From assembly GCA_040274725.1 (NCBI GenBank), contig JBEMAQ010000019.1, forward strand, positions 1-64,000: a stretch of 64,000 bases of DNA, in the 5' to 3' direction. Shown one piece after another: positions 8,375 through 17,431 of the stretch. Made by a program: the position numbers and the translations under genes. Every line of letters begins with the position of its first letter. The first letter of the stretch is position 1. The notes beneath the pieces were generated by a model, which saw only the letters and a list, made by a program, of their open reading frames with translations, ran no database searches and was not told where the DNA came from. This DNA comes from Solibacillus sp040274725. GTDB lineage: Bacteria; Bacillota; Bacilli; Bacillales_A; Planococcaceae.

Positions 8375-9199
8375 TTATTTTAAAACTTCATTCATAAATG
8401 ATTTCATCTCTGTACTTAATGTGCCGAGCTCTTCAATGACCTCACTGAAATTTTGGATGAGCTGTGCTTGTTCATTCGAAGCAGAATTAATTTGGCCCAT
8501 ATTGTCCTTTAAATTCAGTAAGTTGGCATTAATATTGGCAAGTGACTTCTCAATATTTTCAGTAGCTGTCGATGTTTCAGATGATAATTTACGAACTTCT
8601 TGTGCGACAATATTGAATCCTGCACCGTGCTGGCCTGCGCGTGCAGCTTCAATGGATGCATTTAAGCCGAGTAAGTTTGTTTGGCGTGAAATACTTTTAA
8701 TAAGTGATGTCACTTCATTGGATTTCTCTGCGTCGGTTAACGCAATTTGAGCCTGTTTATCAATTTCCTCACTCGTTGCGGCTAGCTCTTCAGAATGTGA
8801 GGCAAGCGTATGAATATTGTCCTGCAGGTTTGAAATAATATCTTGCATATTATTCATATAACTATCTAGCTTCAATTTATCGTCGATTGGATGTCCAAAG
8901 CCAAGCGCGCCAACAACTTTTCCATTTTCTTGAATTGGAAATGAGAAGGCGTTGAATGCTGTACCATATACCTCCTTTGGCACGATGACATCTGCTTTTT
9001 GCCCACGAAAGGCAATTTGTAGATTGCTATCGCTTTGATTTACTTGTTGCCCATCCTTAGAGCCCGCATCAATACGATTGCCACGTAAATATTTGAGAAT
9101 AGTCCCTGTCTCTTTACTCGCGACCACCATCATCGCCTCGCCCTTAAATGCCATGTGGATATAAGGTAAAACGTGAGCTAATGCCTCAATTGTTTTCAT
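8375..9199 (-). CDS. Soluble methyl-accepting chemotaxis-type receptor (copy 2)
   Basis: A 274-residue tandem paralogue of the preceding receptor gene (7333-8157) with the same architecture: a soluble sensor module (about 1-120), then a signalling hairpin containing GLNASIEAARAGQHGAGFN. The signalling halves are nearly identical and the sensor halves are more divergent, as expected after duplication followed by ligand specialisation. The start ATG 9199 has TTTGGGGGAG upstream. Each copy has its own leader and terminator, so they appear to be separate transcription units. Confidence 0.9.
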   Translation of the reverse strand: MKTIEALAHVLPYIHMAFKGEAMMVVASKETGTILKYLRGNRIDAGSKDGQQVNQSDSNLQIAFRGQKADVIVPKEVYGTAFNAFSFPIQENGKVVGALGFGHPIDDKLKLDSYMNNMQDIISNLQDNIHTLASHSEELAATSEEIDKQAQIALTDAEKSNEVTSLIKSISRQTNLLGLNASIEAARAGQHGAGFNIVAQEVRKLSSETSTATENIEKSLANINANLLNLKDNMGQINSASNEQAQLIQNFSEVIEELGTLSTEMKSFMNEVLK

Positions 9200-9378
9200 A
9201 ATGACTCCCCCAAATCTATGTATGTAAAACAGGCTTTTAGTACAAAAGTTGTGTATAACACCACTTTTTATTTGCTAGAGGGGTTGCTAAAAGGACATTT
9301 TAGCCACCTTTTTTCTATTGTATAGGAAGTTTAGTTGATTAAAAAGTGTAAAAATGTATATTTTTAACTTTTTGGCGA

Positions 9379-9428
9379 AAAATACGCTTGTATCTAATCT
9401 AGTGAATAGATACAAGCGTATTTTGAGT
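9379..9428 (-). terminator. Terminator of the amidotransferase-like gene pair
   Basis: A 16-bp perfect inverted repeat (9379-9394 with 9409-9424) with a 14-nt loop. The minus strand reads into TTTTTCGCC after the stem. It lies just after the stop of the gene at 9436. Confidence 0.85.
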
Positions 9429-9435
9429 AAAATAA

Positions 9436-10047
9436 TTAAATTTCGCCGTTCGCTAGCCACGGCATGAAGCCTTCTAAAAACTTTTCCGTTGCTGGCATGA
9501 AGTAGGAGCCGTAGTGGAAGTCTGGGTCAAGTGTTGTTACAATCCAAGTTCCCTCCGAGCTCACTTTATCCACATAAAACAGCGAGCCGCCATCCTTCAT
9601 GTCGATTAATGACTGCATGCCTTCCGCTAAGTGGAATACGCCGTGCTGATGCCATGTGCATGCCGCTTCTGTTAAATGACCGTCGCGGAATAATGGGTAG
9701 TCCGGTGCCACCATGCGAAGACCTGAATCTGCATTTGGCTCTAGCCACCACCAGAAATTCGTTTCGCGTAATTCCCACTTCTGATTCGGAATCCATTCCC
9801 AAGGCTGTGGGCCGAATGCGACAACAATACCGCCGTTCTCAGCGAAACGTTTAATCGCAGGGACCGCTGCTAGTAGGAATTGATTGTGCAGCTGAGAAGG
9901 GACGATCAGTGCGTCCATTCCTGCTAAATCATCTTCTTTAAAGCGTGGTAAATAAATAACCTTTTCTAAATATTGAGCGATTTTTGGCTCATGGAATGTA
10001 CGATAGTGCGGCGCGTGACCACTATATAAAACAGCAATTTTTCGCAT
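9436..10047 (-). CDS. ThuA/class I amidotransferase-like protein A
   Basis: The 203-residue soluble protein looks like a Rossmann-type glutamine-amidotransferase-like fold. It has a start IAVLYSGH, a central strand MDALIVPSQLHN and a loop GGIVVAFGPQPWEW. The usual catalytic Cys-His-Glu triad of glutaminases is not evident, so it may be a non-enzymatic or ThuA-type sugar/ligand-binding member. It is the second gene of a two-gene operon, joined to its neighbour by a TAATG stop/start overlap. The equal size and matching fold of the two products suggest a heterodimer. Function is unknown. Confidence 0.6.
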   Translation of the reverse strand: MRKIAVLYSGHAPHYRTFHEPKIAQYLEKVIYLPRFKEDDLAGMDALIVPSQLHNQFLLAAVPAIKRFAENGGIVVAFGPQPWEWIPNQKWELRETNFWWWLEPNADSGLRMVAPDYPLFRDGHLTEAACTWHQHGVFHLAEGMQSLIDMKDGGSLFYVDKVSSEGTWIVTTLDPDFHYGSYFMPATEKFLEGFMPWLANGEI

Positions 10048-10682
10048 TAGGCATTCTCCTTTAGGCGCGTTACTTCTTGTTCAAGCCAAGCAAGAACCTG
10101 TGGTGTAATACGTGTTGTCGTGTTGTCGCCTGTTGCGTATGCCAGTAGGTCACGAGCAGAGTGAGCAACGATTGTGCCGTTTGTTGAATGGCGGTCAATC
10201 ACCGTAATCGGCGTGCCGTCTGTAAATGCAAGGACTACCTCGGCATCTTTATTTGTGACAGGATGTGAGCCCCGCGCGTAGAAGCCTGATACACCTTTAC
10301 GGTAAGCGAGCTCATTCATATCAACACCTGCAAAGAAAGAATCTTCCTTCACAACCATCATTTCGTAATCTGAATGCTTACGAATTTCCTTTGGCATGAA
10401 CAGGCCTGTACCTGGTAGCCATGCGCGGAAAATATGTGTACAAGCAAGCACGATGTTGCCTGCATTTAAGAAATCAGCAATTACTTGGCGCTGTTCATAT
10501 AAATATTCTTGGTCGATAAAATCGGTCACGACTAATACGTTAAATGCAGAAAGGTCTGCTGTATGTAATGCGTATTGATCTAAGTGGGTTATGTTTTCTG
10601 ATGGTGTGCTGTCGGCCATTGCGCGACCTTCACGACCAAAAGCATGTCCACCATCTAGCTTTACGATGCTAAGTTTTGTCAT
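10047..10682 (-). CDS. ThuA/class I amidotransferase-like protein B
   Basis: A 211-residue protein with the same general fold as the product of the following gene: a strand FNVLVVTDFIDQEY, a loop GNIVLACTHIF, and a later PITVIDRHSTNGTIVAHSA segment. ATG 10682 is preferred because AGGAGTG precedes it at good spacing; the in-frame GTG at 10691 lies inside that site. It is the first gene of the operon and faces a 388-bp upstream region that holds two Fur-box-like sequences. No enzymatic function can be assigned with confidence. Confidence 0.6.
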   Translation of the reverse strand: MTKLSIVKLDGGHAFGREGRAMADSTPSENITHLDQYALHTADLSAFNVLVVTDFIDQEYLYEQRQVIADFLNAGNIVLACTHIFRAWLPGTGLFMPKEIRKHSDYEMMVVKEDSFFAGVDMNELAYRKGVSGFYARGSHPVTNKDAEVVLAFTDGTPITVIDRHSTNGTIVAHSARDLLAYATGDNTTTRITPQVLAWLEQEVTRLKENA

Positions 10683-10803
10683 AAGATTCACTCCTGATAG
10701 TTAATAGAATTTGCATAAGGAATTTTTGTGAGCCTATTCAAAAATTTAATAATTTATAATGAGTAAATCCCCTTCAATTAATTGGTATTTATTTTATAAG
10801 GGC

Positions 10804-10849
10804 TGATTTCTGTTCCGGTCGGGCGCTTTCCCCCCTGTAGCGGAAATCA
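10804..10849. repeat. Short intergenic inverted-repeat element
   Basis: TGATTTC (10804-10810) and GAAATCA (10843-10849) form the stem base, extended by a G-U pair, around a GC-rich core containing GGGCGCTTTCCCCCC. This looks like a short form of a repeat family with GCTTTCC cores common in Bacillales intergenic DNA. Copy number could not be checked. Confidence 0.45.
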
Positions 10850-10910
10850 ACTCCGATATAATAAAGCTAACCAAATAGTTGAAGTGTCTTTGCTCAATGT
10901 GAGTAATAAT

Positions 10911-10953
10911 TGAAAAGCATTATCAATTATATTGGTAATGAGAATCGATGTCA
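10911..10953. promoter_or_regulatory. Two Fur-box-like operators
   Basis: TGAAAAGCATTATCA (10911-10925) matches the 7-1-7 Fur consensus TGATAATNATTATCA at 12 of 14 defined positions. TGAGAATCGATGTCA (10939-10953) matches at about 10 of 14, 28 bp further on. They lie between the divergent amidotransferase-like operon and secG. The former is the more likely target, about 230 bp from its start. Confidence 0.5.
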
Positions 10954-11002
10954 ATTATATTTATAGGAAAGAGTAGTATCCATTATTTGAATAACATCAA
11001 CA

Positions 11003-11031
11003 TTGTCACAATCCTCGGAATTTGTTATAAT
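11003..11031 (+). promoter_or_regulatory. Sigma-A promoter of secG
   Basis: TTGTCA (11003-11008), a 17-bp spacer and a perfect TATAAT (11026-11031) lie 40 bp before the secG start codon. Confidence 0.85.
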
Positions 11032-11070
11032 GGACTTTATTGTGACGTTCTAGTCTAGGAGGGTGAGCAA

Positions 11071-11298
11071 ATGCATACGTTATTTTCAACATTACTTATT
11101 ATCGTAGCTTTAGCTTTAATCGTTATCGTTTTATTACAATCAGGTAAAAGCGCAGGATTATCAGGTGCCATCTCTGGTGGAGCTGAGCAACTGTTCGGTA
11201 AACAAAAAGCACGTGGTATGGATTTAGTATTACACCGCATTACAATCGTTCTAGGTGTATTATTCTTCATTCTTGCTTTAGCAATTACTAAATTCTAA
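11071..11298 (+). CDS. secG: Preprotein translocase subunit SecG
   Basis: The 75-residue protein has two membrane helices (about 2-20 and 53-72) separated by the conserved cytoplasmic loop LLQSGKSAGLSGAISGGAEQLFGKQKARG, of which QSGKSAGLSGA and GGAEQLFG are family hallmarks. SecG joins SecY and SecE in the translocation channel and assists SecA-driven export. The start ATG 11071 has TAGGAGGGTG upstream. Position upstream of est, rnr and smpB is typical for Bacillales. A terminator follows, so downstream genes may rely partly on readthrough. Confidence 0.96.
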   Translation: MHTLFSTLLIIVALALIVIVLLQSGKSAGLSGAISGGAEQLFGKQKARGMDLVLHRITIVLGVLFFILALAITKF

Positions 11299-11319
11299 TT
11301 TAATTAAACGAAATTAAAC

Positions 11320-11349
11320 GCCTAACCGAGCATGGTTGGGCTTTTTCTT
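11320..11349 (+). terminator. Terminator after secG
   Basis: The stem GCCTAACC / GGTTGGGC (11320-11327 with 11334-11341, one G-U pair) with a 6-nt loop is followed by TTTTTCTTTT. Confidence 0.85.
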
Positions 11350-11459
11350 TTATAATGGGTAAAAGCAATATCATTTATATAGCAGTAATGTGATGAATAG
11401 GAAATTCAAGCTTCGGAATTTGAGCCGAGGCATCAATTTAGGTATCGGAGGCAGTGACG

Positions 11460-12206
11460 ATGCAAAAACTACAGCAAGCGCCATTTTTCTTTGAGGCAGG
11501 AAATCGTGCCGTGCTTTTACTTCACGGTTTTTCAGGTAGCTCGGCCGATGTGCGTATGTTAGGACGCTTTTTAGAGAAGCATGGCTACACAACACATGCA
11601 CCGCACTACAAAGGACATGGTGTACCACCAGAGGAGCTTATTACTTCACATCCAGATGAATGGTGGCAGGACGTACTCGCAGCATATGAATTTTTACAAC
11701 AACAGGGCTACGAAGAAATCGCACTTGCCGGTCTGTCACTTGGTGGCGTATTTTCACTAAAGCTAGGTTTAAATAAGCCAGTAAAAGGAATTGTGACGAT
11801 GTGTGCACCGATGATGATGCGCACGACGGATGTGATGTTTGCAGGGGTGCTTGACTATGCAAAAGAATACAAGCGAAGAGAAGGGAAAAATGATGCGCAA
11901 ATTGAACTGGAAATAGAGGCAATTCGCGCGCATGGTATGCCGTCATTACCCGCTTTGCAGCAGCTTATTCGCGATGTGCGCACGCAGATTGATGAATTAT
12001 ACGCACCACTTTTTGTTGTACAATCGCGCAAAGATGAGGTTATTGACGCGCTTTCTGCTTATACTATATATGAGGAAAGTGATTCGCTTGAAAAATTTAT
12101 AAAATGGTACGAGCATTCACCGCATGTCATTACGCTCGGGCAAGAAAAAGAGCAACTACATGCAGATGTATTACAGTTTTTAAATAGCCTAGATTGGCAC
12201 AATTAA
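11460..12206 (+). CDS. est: Carboxylesterase, alpha/beta hydrolase (Est30-like)
   Basis: A 248-residue alpha/beta hydrolase with oxyanion-loop motif LLLHGFSGSS (residues 19-28), nucleophile Ser93 in GLSLGG, acid Asp192 in SRKDEVID and His222 in EHSPHVITLG. The length and triad spacing match the Geobacillus Est30 carboxylesterase (Ser94, Asp193, His223). It hydrolyses short- to medium-chain esters in the cytoplasm. ATG 11460 is chosen because GGAGG sits eight bases upstream; the in-frame GTG at 11454 is too close. Its place between secG and rnr is conserved in Bacillales. Confidence 0.93.
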   Translation: MQKLQQAPFFFEAGNRAVLLLHGFSGSSADVRMLGRFLEKHGYTTHAPHYKGHGVPPEELITSHPDEWWQDVLAAYEFLQQQGYEEIALAGLSLGGVFSLKLGLNKPVKGIVTMCAPMMMRTTDVMFAGVLDYAKEYKRREGKNDAQIELEIEAIRAHGMPSLPALQQLIRDVRTQIDELYAPLFVVQSRKDEVIDALSAYTIYEESDSLEKFIKWYEHSPHVITLGQEKEQLHADVLQFLNSLDWHN

Positions 12207-12265
12207 TTTCTTCTCGCATTTATTGCAAGAGGCAAAATTAATTTTACCTTAAAGGAGGGACAAGT

Positions 12266-14677
12266 ATGACACAAAAGAACGAACTACAAACGCGTATTTT
12301 AGCGTTTATGAAAGAAGAAGACTACAAGCCATTAACTGTGTCAGAAATCGAGGATGCGTTTGAATTAACAGAGTCCGACGAATTTCGCGAGCTTGTAAAG
12401 ACACTCGTAAAAATGGAGGCACAGGGGTATATTGTGCGCTCACGCTCAAACCGCTACGGCTTACCGGAGCGTATGAATTTAATACGCGGTAAATTTATTG
12501 GGCATCAAAAGGGCTTCGGCTTTGTAACACCAGAAGAGGGCGGCGATGATGTATTCATTCCACCAGTGGATGTCAACGGTGCATTAAACGGCGATATCGT
12601 ACTGATTCGCATTATGAAGGAATCGTCAGGCGACCGTCGCGAAGGTGCGATTACAAAAATCGTGGAGCGTAGCAAAACAACCTTTGTCGGCACATACCAG
12701 GCAAACCGTGGCTATGGCTTTGTTGTGACAGATGACAAAAAATTAAATATGGACATCTTTATTGCAAAAGACGACGCACTTGGCGCAGTCGATGGGCATA
12801 AGGTTGTTGTAGAAGTAACGCACTGGCCAGATTCAACAAAATCAGCGAGTGGTATTATTACAAAAATTTTAGGTCACAAAAATGACCCTGGCGTGGACAT
12901 TTTATCGATCCTTTATAAATATGATATTCCACCAGAGTTTCCAGATGAGGTAGTAGCTGCAGCGAGTGCGGTGCCTGAAGTCATTTCGGAAGATGATTTG
13001 ATCGGACGCCGTGATTTGCGTAATGAGGTCATCGTGACAATTGACGGTGCAGACGCGAAAGATTTAGATGATGCAGTAACGGTGACGAAAAATCCAGACG
13101 GCACATATAAGCTTGGCGTACATATCGCGGACGTAAGCTACTATGTAACAGAAGAGTCGATTTTAGATCAAGAAGCTTATGAGCGCGCGACATCTGTTTA
13201 TTTAGCAGACCGCGTTATTCCGATGATTCCACACCGTTTATCAAATGGTATTTGTTCATTGAATCCGCAAGTAGACCGCTTAACATTATCTTGTGAAATG
13301 GTGATTGACGGCGCTGGACATGTCGTAAAGCATGAAATTTTCCAAAGTGTGATTAACACAACAGAGCGTATGACGTATACAGATGTGTACAAAATTTTAG
13401 AGCATGCCGATGAAAATCCAGAGCTAATGGAGCGCTATGAGGCGTTAGTACCGATGTTTAAGGATATGGCAGAGCTTGCACAAGTACTACGCAGTAAACG
13501 TGAAAACCGTGGTGCTATTGACTTTGACTTCAAAGAGTCAAAAGTAGTTGTCAACGAAGATGGCTGGCCGACAGACATTATTCTACGCGAGCGTACCGTG
13601 GCAGAGCGTTTAATCGAAGAGTTTATGCTAGCGGCAAACGAAACGGTAGCAGAGCATTTCCACCGCATGGAAGTACCGTTCATTTACCGTATTCATGAAG
13701 ATCCAAAGCCTGAAAAGCTACAGCGCTTCTTTGAATTTATCACAAACTTCGGTTTAATCGTGAAGGGTTCAGGTAGCTCGGTGCATCCGAAAGCGCTGCA
13801 AGAAATTATTTCTTCAATTGAAGGCTTACCAGAGGAGCCGGTTATTTCGACGATGCTACTCCGCTCATTACAGCAGGCGAAGTATTATCCGGAATCACTT
13901 GGACACTTTGGGTTATCAACAGAGTTTTACACACACTTCACATCACCAATTCGTCGTTATCCGGATCTTATTGTGCACAGACTCATCCGCACGTATTTAG
14001 TAAACGGTGACACGTCGAAGGAAACAACGTACCGCTGGGGACAAGCAATGGAGGAAATTGCTGACCATACATCACAGCGCGAGCGTCGTGCAGTAGATGC
14101 AGAGCGTGATACAGACTCACTGAAAAAGGCACAGTTTATGTTCGATAAAATCGGCGAGGAATTTGAGGGGATTGTTTCATCTGTCACAAACTTCGGTCTG
14201 TTCGTTGAGCTTGAAAATACAGTAGAAGGTCTTGTGCATATTTCGAATATGACGGATGACTACTACCGATTTGATGACCGCTCGATGTCAATGATTGGCG
14301 AGCGTACAGGTCGTATTTTCCGTATCGGTGATGAGGTAAAAATCCGCGTGGCAAACGTTGTTATTGAAGAATCAACAATTGATTTTGAAGTAGTCGATAT
14401 GATTTCAAGCGGTCGTCCATTCCGTAAAGTCGCACCACGTGTCATTCACGCAGGGCGCAGTGACAAAAAGCGCGGCGAACGTACAGGTGAGAAGCGTGAT
14501 AGTAAAAAACGCGGTAAATCTGAGGATAGCGGCAAAAAGCGCAAGTCACTCGAGCGCACAAAAACAAGTGAGCGTGACCCACGTGGCCGCCGTAAAGACG
14601 GTAAAGAAGGCGGCAAAACGCCATTTTACCAAGGTGTTGCTAAAGGGAAAAAGAAAAAAAATAAAAAGAAGAAATAA
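12266..14677 (+). CDS. rnr: Ribonuclease R
   Basis: An 803-residue 3'-5' exoribonuclease of the RNB family. In order: N-terminal winged helix (about 5-70), two cold-shock OB domains (about 80-220, GHQKGFGFV and ANRGYGFVV), and the RNB catalytic domain (about 245-575) with the metal-binding DGADAKDLDDAV motif. An S1 domain (about 630-712) and a Lys/Arg-rich tail (715-803) follow; the tail suits structured RNA and ribosome binding. RNase R degrades structured and defective mRNA and works with tmRNA-SmpB, whose genes lie immediately downstream. The start ATG 12266 follows AAAGGAGGG. Confidence 0.97.
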   Translation: MTQKNELQTRILAFMKEEDYKPLTVSEIEDAFELTESDEFRELVKTLVKMEAQGYIVRSRSNRYGLPERMNLIRGKFIGHQKGFGFVTPEEGGDDVFIPPVDVNGALNGDIVLIRIMKESSGDRREGAITKIVERSKTTFVGTYQANRGYGFVVTDDKKLNMDIFIAKDDALGAVDGHKVVVEVTHWPDSTKSASGIITKILGHKNDPGVDILSILYKYDIPPEFPDEVVAAASAVPEVISEDDLIGRRDLRNEVIVTIDGADAKDLDDAVTVTKNPDGTYKLGVHIADVSYYVTEESILDQEAYERATSVYLADRVIPMIPHRLSNGICSLNPQVDRLTLSCEMVIDGAGHVVKHEIFQSVINTTERMTYTDVYKILEHADENPELMERYEALVPMFKDMAELAQVLRSKRENRGAIDFDFKESKVVVNEDGWPTDIILRERTVAERLIEEFMLAANETVAEHFHRMEVPFIYRIHEDPKPEKLQRFFEFITNFGLIVKGSGSSVHPKALQEIISSIEGLPEEPVISTMLLRSLQQAKYYPESLGHFGLSTEFYTHFTSPIRRYPDLIVHRLIRTYLVNGDTSKETTYRWGQAMEEIADHTSQRERRAVDAERDTDSLKKAQFMFDKIGEEFEGIVSSVTNFGLFVELENTVEGLVHISNMTDDYYRFDDRSMSMIGERTGRIFRIGDEVKIRVANVVIEESTIDFEVVDMISSGRPFRKVAPRVIHAGRSDKKRGERTGEKRDSKKRGKSEDSGKKRKSLERTKTSERDPRGRRKDGKEGGKTPFYQGVAKGKKKKNKKKK

Positions 14678-14683
14678 TGCGTA

Positions 14684-14708
14684 ACGCTAGCAGAGCCCCT
14701 GCTAGCGT
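14684..14708 (+). terminator. Stem-loop between rnr and smpB
   Basis: A perfect 10-bp stem ACGCTAGCAG / CTGCTAGCGT with a 5-nt loop. Only TTT follows after two bases, so it may be a weak attenuator or an RNA-stability element rather than a full terminator. Confidence 0.6.
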
Positions 14709-14726
14709 ACTTTAAGAGGTGTTCAT

Positions 14727-15191
14727 ATGGCAAAAGGCACAGGTAATGTATTAGCGCAAAATAAAAAGGCAAGCCATGATTACTTTATTGAAGAAACATT
14801 TGAAGCAGGCATGGTATTAACAGGTACAGAAATTAAGGCAGTACGCGCGGCTCGTGTGCAGTTAAAGGAATCTTACATCGCGATTCGCGACGGTGAGGCA
14901 TGGATTCGCAATATGCACATTAGTCCTTTTGAGCAGGGCAACCGCTTCAACCACGATCCACTACGTGAGCGCAAGCTACTGCTACATAAAAAGCAAATTA
15001 GCCAATTATTTGGCGCAGTAAAGCGTGACGGCTACACAATCATCCCGTTAAAAATTTACATTAAGGACGGTTACGCAAAACTTTTAATCGGCCTTGGTAA
15101 AGGGAAAAAGGATTATGATAAGCGTCATGATATGCGCAGTAAAGACGCGAAACGTGAGATTGAGCGTGCGTTTAAGGCAAGTAATCAATAA
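14727..15191 (+). CDS. smpB: SsrA-binding protein SmpB
   Basis: The 154-residue protein has the family start KKASHDYFIEETFEAGMVLTGTEIKA, of which DYFIEETFEAG and GTEIKA are diagnostic. An OB-like barrel and the basic C-terminal tail KGKKDYDKRHDMRSKDAKRE complete it; the tail enters the ribosomal mRNA channel. SmpB binds tmRNA and is needed for trans-translation of stalled ribosomes. Its RNA partner, ssrA, lies 6 kb downstream, separated by the amino-acid operon and YkvI gene. The start has AAGAGGTG upstream. Confidence 0.97.
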   Translation: MAKGTGNVLAQNKKASHDYFIEETFEAGMVLTGTEIKAVRAARVQLKESYIAIRDGEAWIRNMHISPFEQGNRFNHDPLRERKLLLHKKQISQLFGAVKRDGYTIIPLKIYIKDGYAKLLIGLGKGKKDYDKRHDMRSKDAKREIERAFKASNQ

Positions 15192-15258
15192 AATAATCAA
15201 TTATGCCTTTAGCAATCGTATGTAATCTTAAATTAAAAGTTTTTTGTTGAAAAAAATT

Positions 15259-15306
15259 AAAAGTATTCATGAGCAAAAATTCTAGCTCATGAATACTTTT
15301 TTTGTT
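15259..15306 (+). terminator. Strong terminator after smpB
   Basis: A perfect 16-bp stem (15259-15274 with 15285-15300) with a 10-nt loop, followed by TTTTTTTG. Confidence 0.9.
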
Positions 15307-15401
15307 TTATGCAAAAATTTACTTTTCTAATAAATACAAAAATAAGAAATTTCAGAATATTTGTTGCATTCAGCTGGAAGAAAGGGTAAATTAATGTTTA
15401 T

Positions 15402-15425
15402 CAAATGAAGTTTGAACTTCATTTG
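15402..15425. promoter_or_regulatory. Perfect 24-bp palindrome, likely RpiR operator
   Basis: The arms CAAATGAAGTT and AACTTCATTTG (11 bp each) flank a central TG. The centre lies about 38 bp before the start of the RpiR-type regulator gene, in the promoter of the amino-acid operon. This position suits autoregulation by the RpiR protein encoded just downstream. Confidence 0.7.
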
Positions 15426-15451
15426 TATAAAAGTGAAGGAGTGACTTCTTT

Positions 15452-16321
15452 TTGAATCTGTACAACAACATAACAGAGCGCATTGAACAGCATTTTGCGA
15501 GTCTTTCAAAGGGGCAACAAAAGGTGGCGCGCTTTGTCCTAGACAATCCAACATATGTCGGTGTTCATGCGGCAAGCGATGTTGGCAAAAGTGCGGGAAC
15601 GAGCGAGACGACGGTGATTCGCTTTTGCTACGCAATTGGCTTAGAAGGCTTTGCACAGCTTCAAAAGGAAGTGACGATGCATGTGTTTGCTAGCACTGCG
15701 AACAGCACCCTTAATAACTATGTAGCGTCAAAAGAACCCTTATTCCAAGATGCGCATTTAGCCGAAAAGGTAATGGGACAAATTAGCCAACAAATTGTTG
15801 CAGTCGCTGGCAAGGTGGACCCGCAACGATTTCAAGACTTCACGAAAAAACTGCATGAGGCGGAGACAATTTATTTAATCGGCTCTGGTGCATCGCATTT
15901 TGCGGTGCAGTGGCTGCAATTTACGATGAATATTTTACGTCCGAACGTACAGCTTGTTGATACAGAGGCGAGTGCCCTTATCCGTACATTGCAGCAAATA
16001 AATGAGCGCGCGGTCGTCATGGTTGTATCCCTACACCGATATTCAAAGGAAACCATTGCGCTTGCAAAGGTCTTTCAACAGCAGGGTGCGCATGTGATGG
16101 CGATTACCGATTCGAGTGTCGCGCCGGTGCATCCGTACGCGAATACAACATTTGTCCTGCAACAGGCAGAGCTGTCGACCATTGATCTTATGCCGACACT
16201 AATCGCCTTTATGAACACGCTCGTAGCCGGCATGATGTCGCACGATACCGCGTATTATAACAAACAGCGCAAAGCATTTGATGATTTTCAAAATAGCTTT
16301 TTAGCTGATCGATGGAGTTGA
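15452..16321 (+). CDS. RpiR-family transcriptional regulator (HTH + SIS)
   Basis: The 289-residue protein has an N-terminal RpiR HTH (about 1-75; KGQQKVARFVL, then SETTVIRFCYAIGLEGFAQLQ) and a C-terminal SIS domain (about 125-255; YLIGSGASHFA) that normally binds phosphosugar-like effectors. The start is TTG 15452 with GAAGGAG upstream. It heads the operon with the M20 deacylase, GNAT acyltransferase and racemase. A perfect palindrome at 15402-15425 is its likely operator. It probably senses a pathway intermediate or substrate, although SIS domains usually bind sugars. Confidence 0.9.
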   Translation: MNLYNNITERIEQHFASLSKGQQKVARFVLDNPTYVGVHAASDVGKSAGTSETTVIRFCYAIGLEGFAQLQKEVTMHVFASTANSTLNNYVASKEPLFQDAHLAEKVMGQISQQIVAVAGKVDPQRFQDFTKKLHEAETIYLIGSGASHFAVQWLQFTMNILRPNVQLVDTEASALIRTLQQINERAVVMVVSLHRYSKETIALAKVFQQQGAHVMAITDSSVAPVHPYANTTFVLQQAELSTIDLMPTLIAFMNTLVAGMMSHDTAYYNKQRKAFDDFQNSFLADRWS

Positions 16322-16326
16322 ATGAT

Positions 16327-17430
16327 ATGAATTTACTTGAAATATTTGAGCACCTGCATACCCATCCTGAGCCGAGCTGGCAGGAGATTGATACAACGAA
16401 TTATTTAGCACAGCAACTGCGTGACATAGGCTTATCGCCCGTGACGTTTGATGATATGACAGGGCTTTATGTTGATATTGGCGAAGGGATACCGCGCGTC
16501 GGTTTCCGTACGGATATTGACTCGTTATGGCAGGAGGTAGACGGTGAGTTTAAGGCGAATCACTCATGTGGACATGACGGTCATATGACGATGGCACTCG
16601 GGATTGCCTATGAATTATCGCGAAAAACATTGCCAGGCGCGGTACGTATTTTATTTCAGCCAGCAGAAGAGAAGGCAGCCGGTGCGAATGCATTTGTGGA
16701 AAAGGGTGTAATCGACTCACTCGAATTTTTATACGGTGCACATGTTCGCCCGCTTGTTGAACTTGCGGATGGTCATCATGCACCCGCACTCTATCACGGT
16801 GCGGCGAAGCTCATTACAGGTACGATTACAGGTGTTGAAGCACACGGCGCACGTCCTGAGCAGGGTGTTAACGCAATTGAAGTAGCCGCGGCGCTTATCG
16901 ACGCGATGAAGCGCATTTGGCTGAGCCCAAATGACTCCGCCTCCATTAAAATGACGCAGCTACAAGCAGGCGGCGCATCAACAAATATTATTCCGGGCAC
17001 GGCGACATTTAGCATTGATATGCGCGCACAGACAAATGAAACGATGGCCGAATTGTCAATCGGCTTTCAAAAGGCAATTGATGCAGTGAGTACATTATAT
17101 GGTGCAGCAATTACAACAACAGTCGGCGCACATATTGCCGCTGCAACCGTACATGACGAGGCAAAAGCAATCTTGCGCCAAGCGATTATTGACACAGTTG
17201 GCGCGGAAAATTGTGCACCAGACGTCGTGACACCAGGCGGCGAGGATTTTCACTTTTACGCGTATAAGCGCCCAAATCTAAAAACAACGATGCTCGGCCT
17301 TGGCTGTGGCGTCACACCTGGCTTGCATCATCCACATATGACATTCAACCGAGAGCAGCTTGCGGTCGGTGTTGAAATTTTGACGCATACAATAATAAGC
17401 ACGCTAGCACATATAAAGGAAGCGAAATAA
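16327..17430 (+). CDS. M20-family amidohydrolase, probable N-succinyl-L-amino acid desuccinylase
   Basis: The 367-residue M20D peptidase has metal ligands in HSCGHDGH (Cys81, His83, His86), a general base in QPAEEKA, a dimerisation (lid) domain at about 165-280, and a late GGEDFHFY motif. ATG 16327 is preferred: GGAG precedes it at good spacing, and the ATG at 16312 would overlap rpiR. In the Geobacillus kaustophilus pathway the equivalent enzyme removes the succinyl group from N-succinyl-L-amino acids. Specificity here is inferred from the operon; generic hippurate or amino-acid deacylation is the alternative. Confidence 0.88.
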   Translation: MNLLEIFEHLHTHPEPSWQEIDTTNYLAQQLRDIGLSPVTFDDMTGLYVDIGEGIPRVGFRTDIDSLWQEVDGEFKANHSCGHDGHMTMALGIAYELSRKTLPGAVRILFQPAEEKAAGANAFVEKGVIDSLEFLYGAHVRPLVELADGHHAPALYHGAAKLITGTITGVEAHGARPEQGVNAIEVAAALIDAMKRIWLSPNDSASIKMTQLQAGGASTNIIPGTATFSIDMRAQTNETMAELSIGFQKAIDAVSTLYGAAITTTVGAHIAAATVHDEAKAILRQAIIDTVGAENCAPDVVTPGGEDFHFYAYKRPNLKTTMLGLGCGVTPGLHHPHMTFNREQLAVGVEILTHTIISTLAHIKEAK

Positions 17431-17431
17431 C

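Noticed and set aside
8370..8750. Plus-strand frame opposite the second chemoreceptor
   Set aside because: Antisense shadow of conserved chemoreceptor sequence; the same shadow occurs opposite the first copy.
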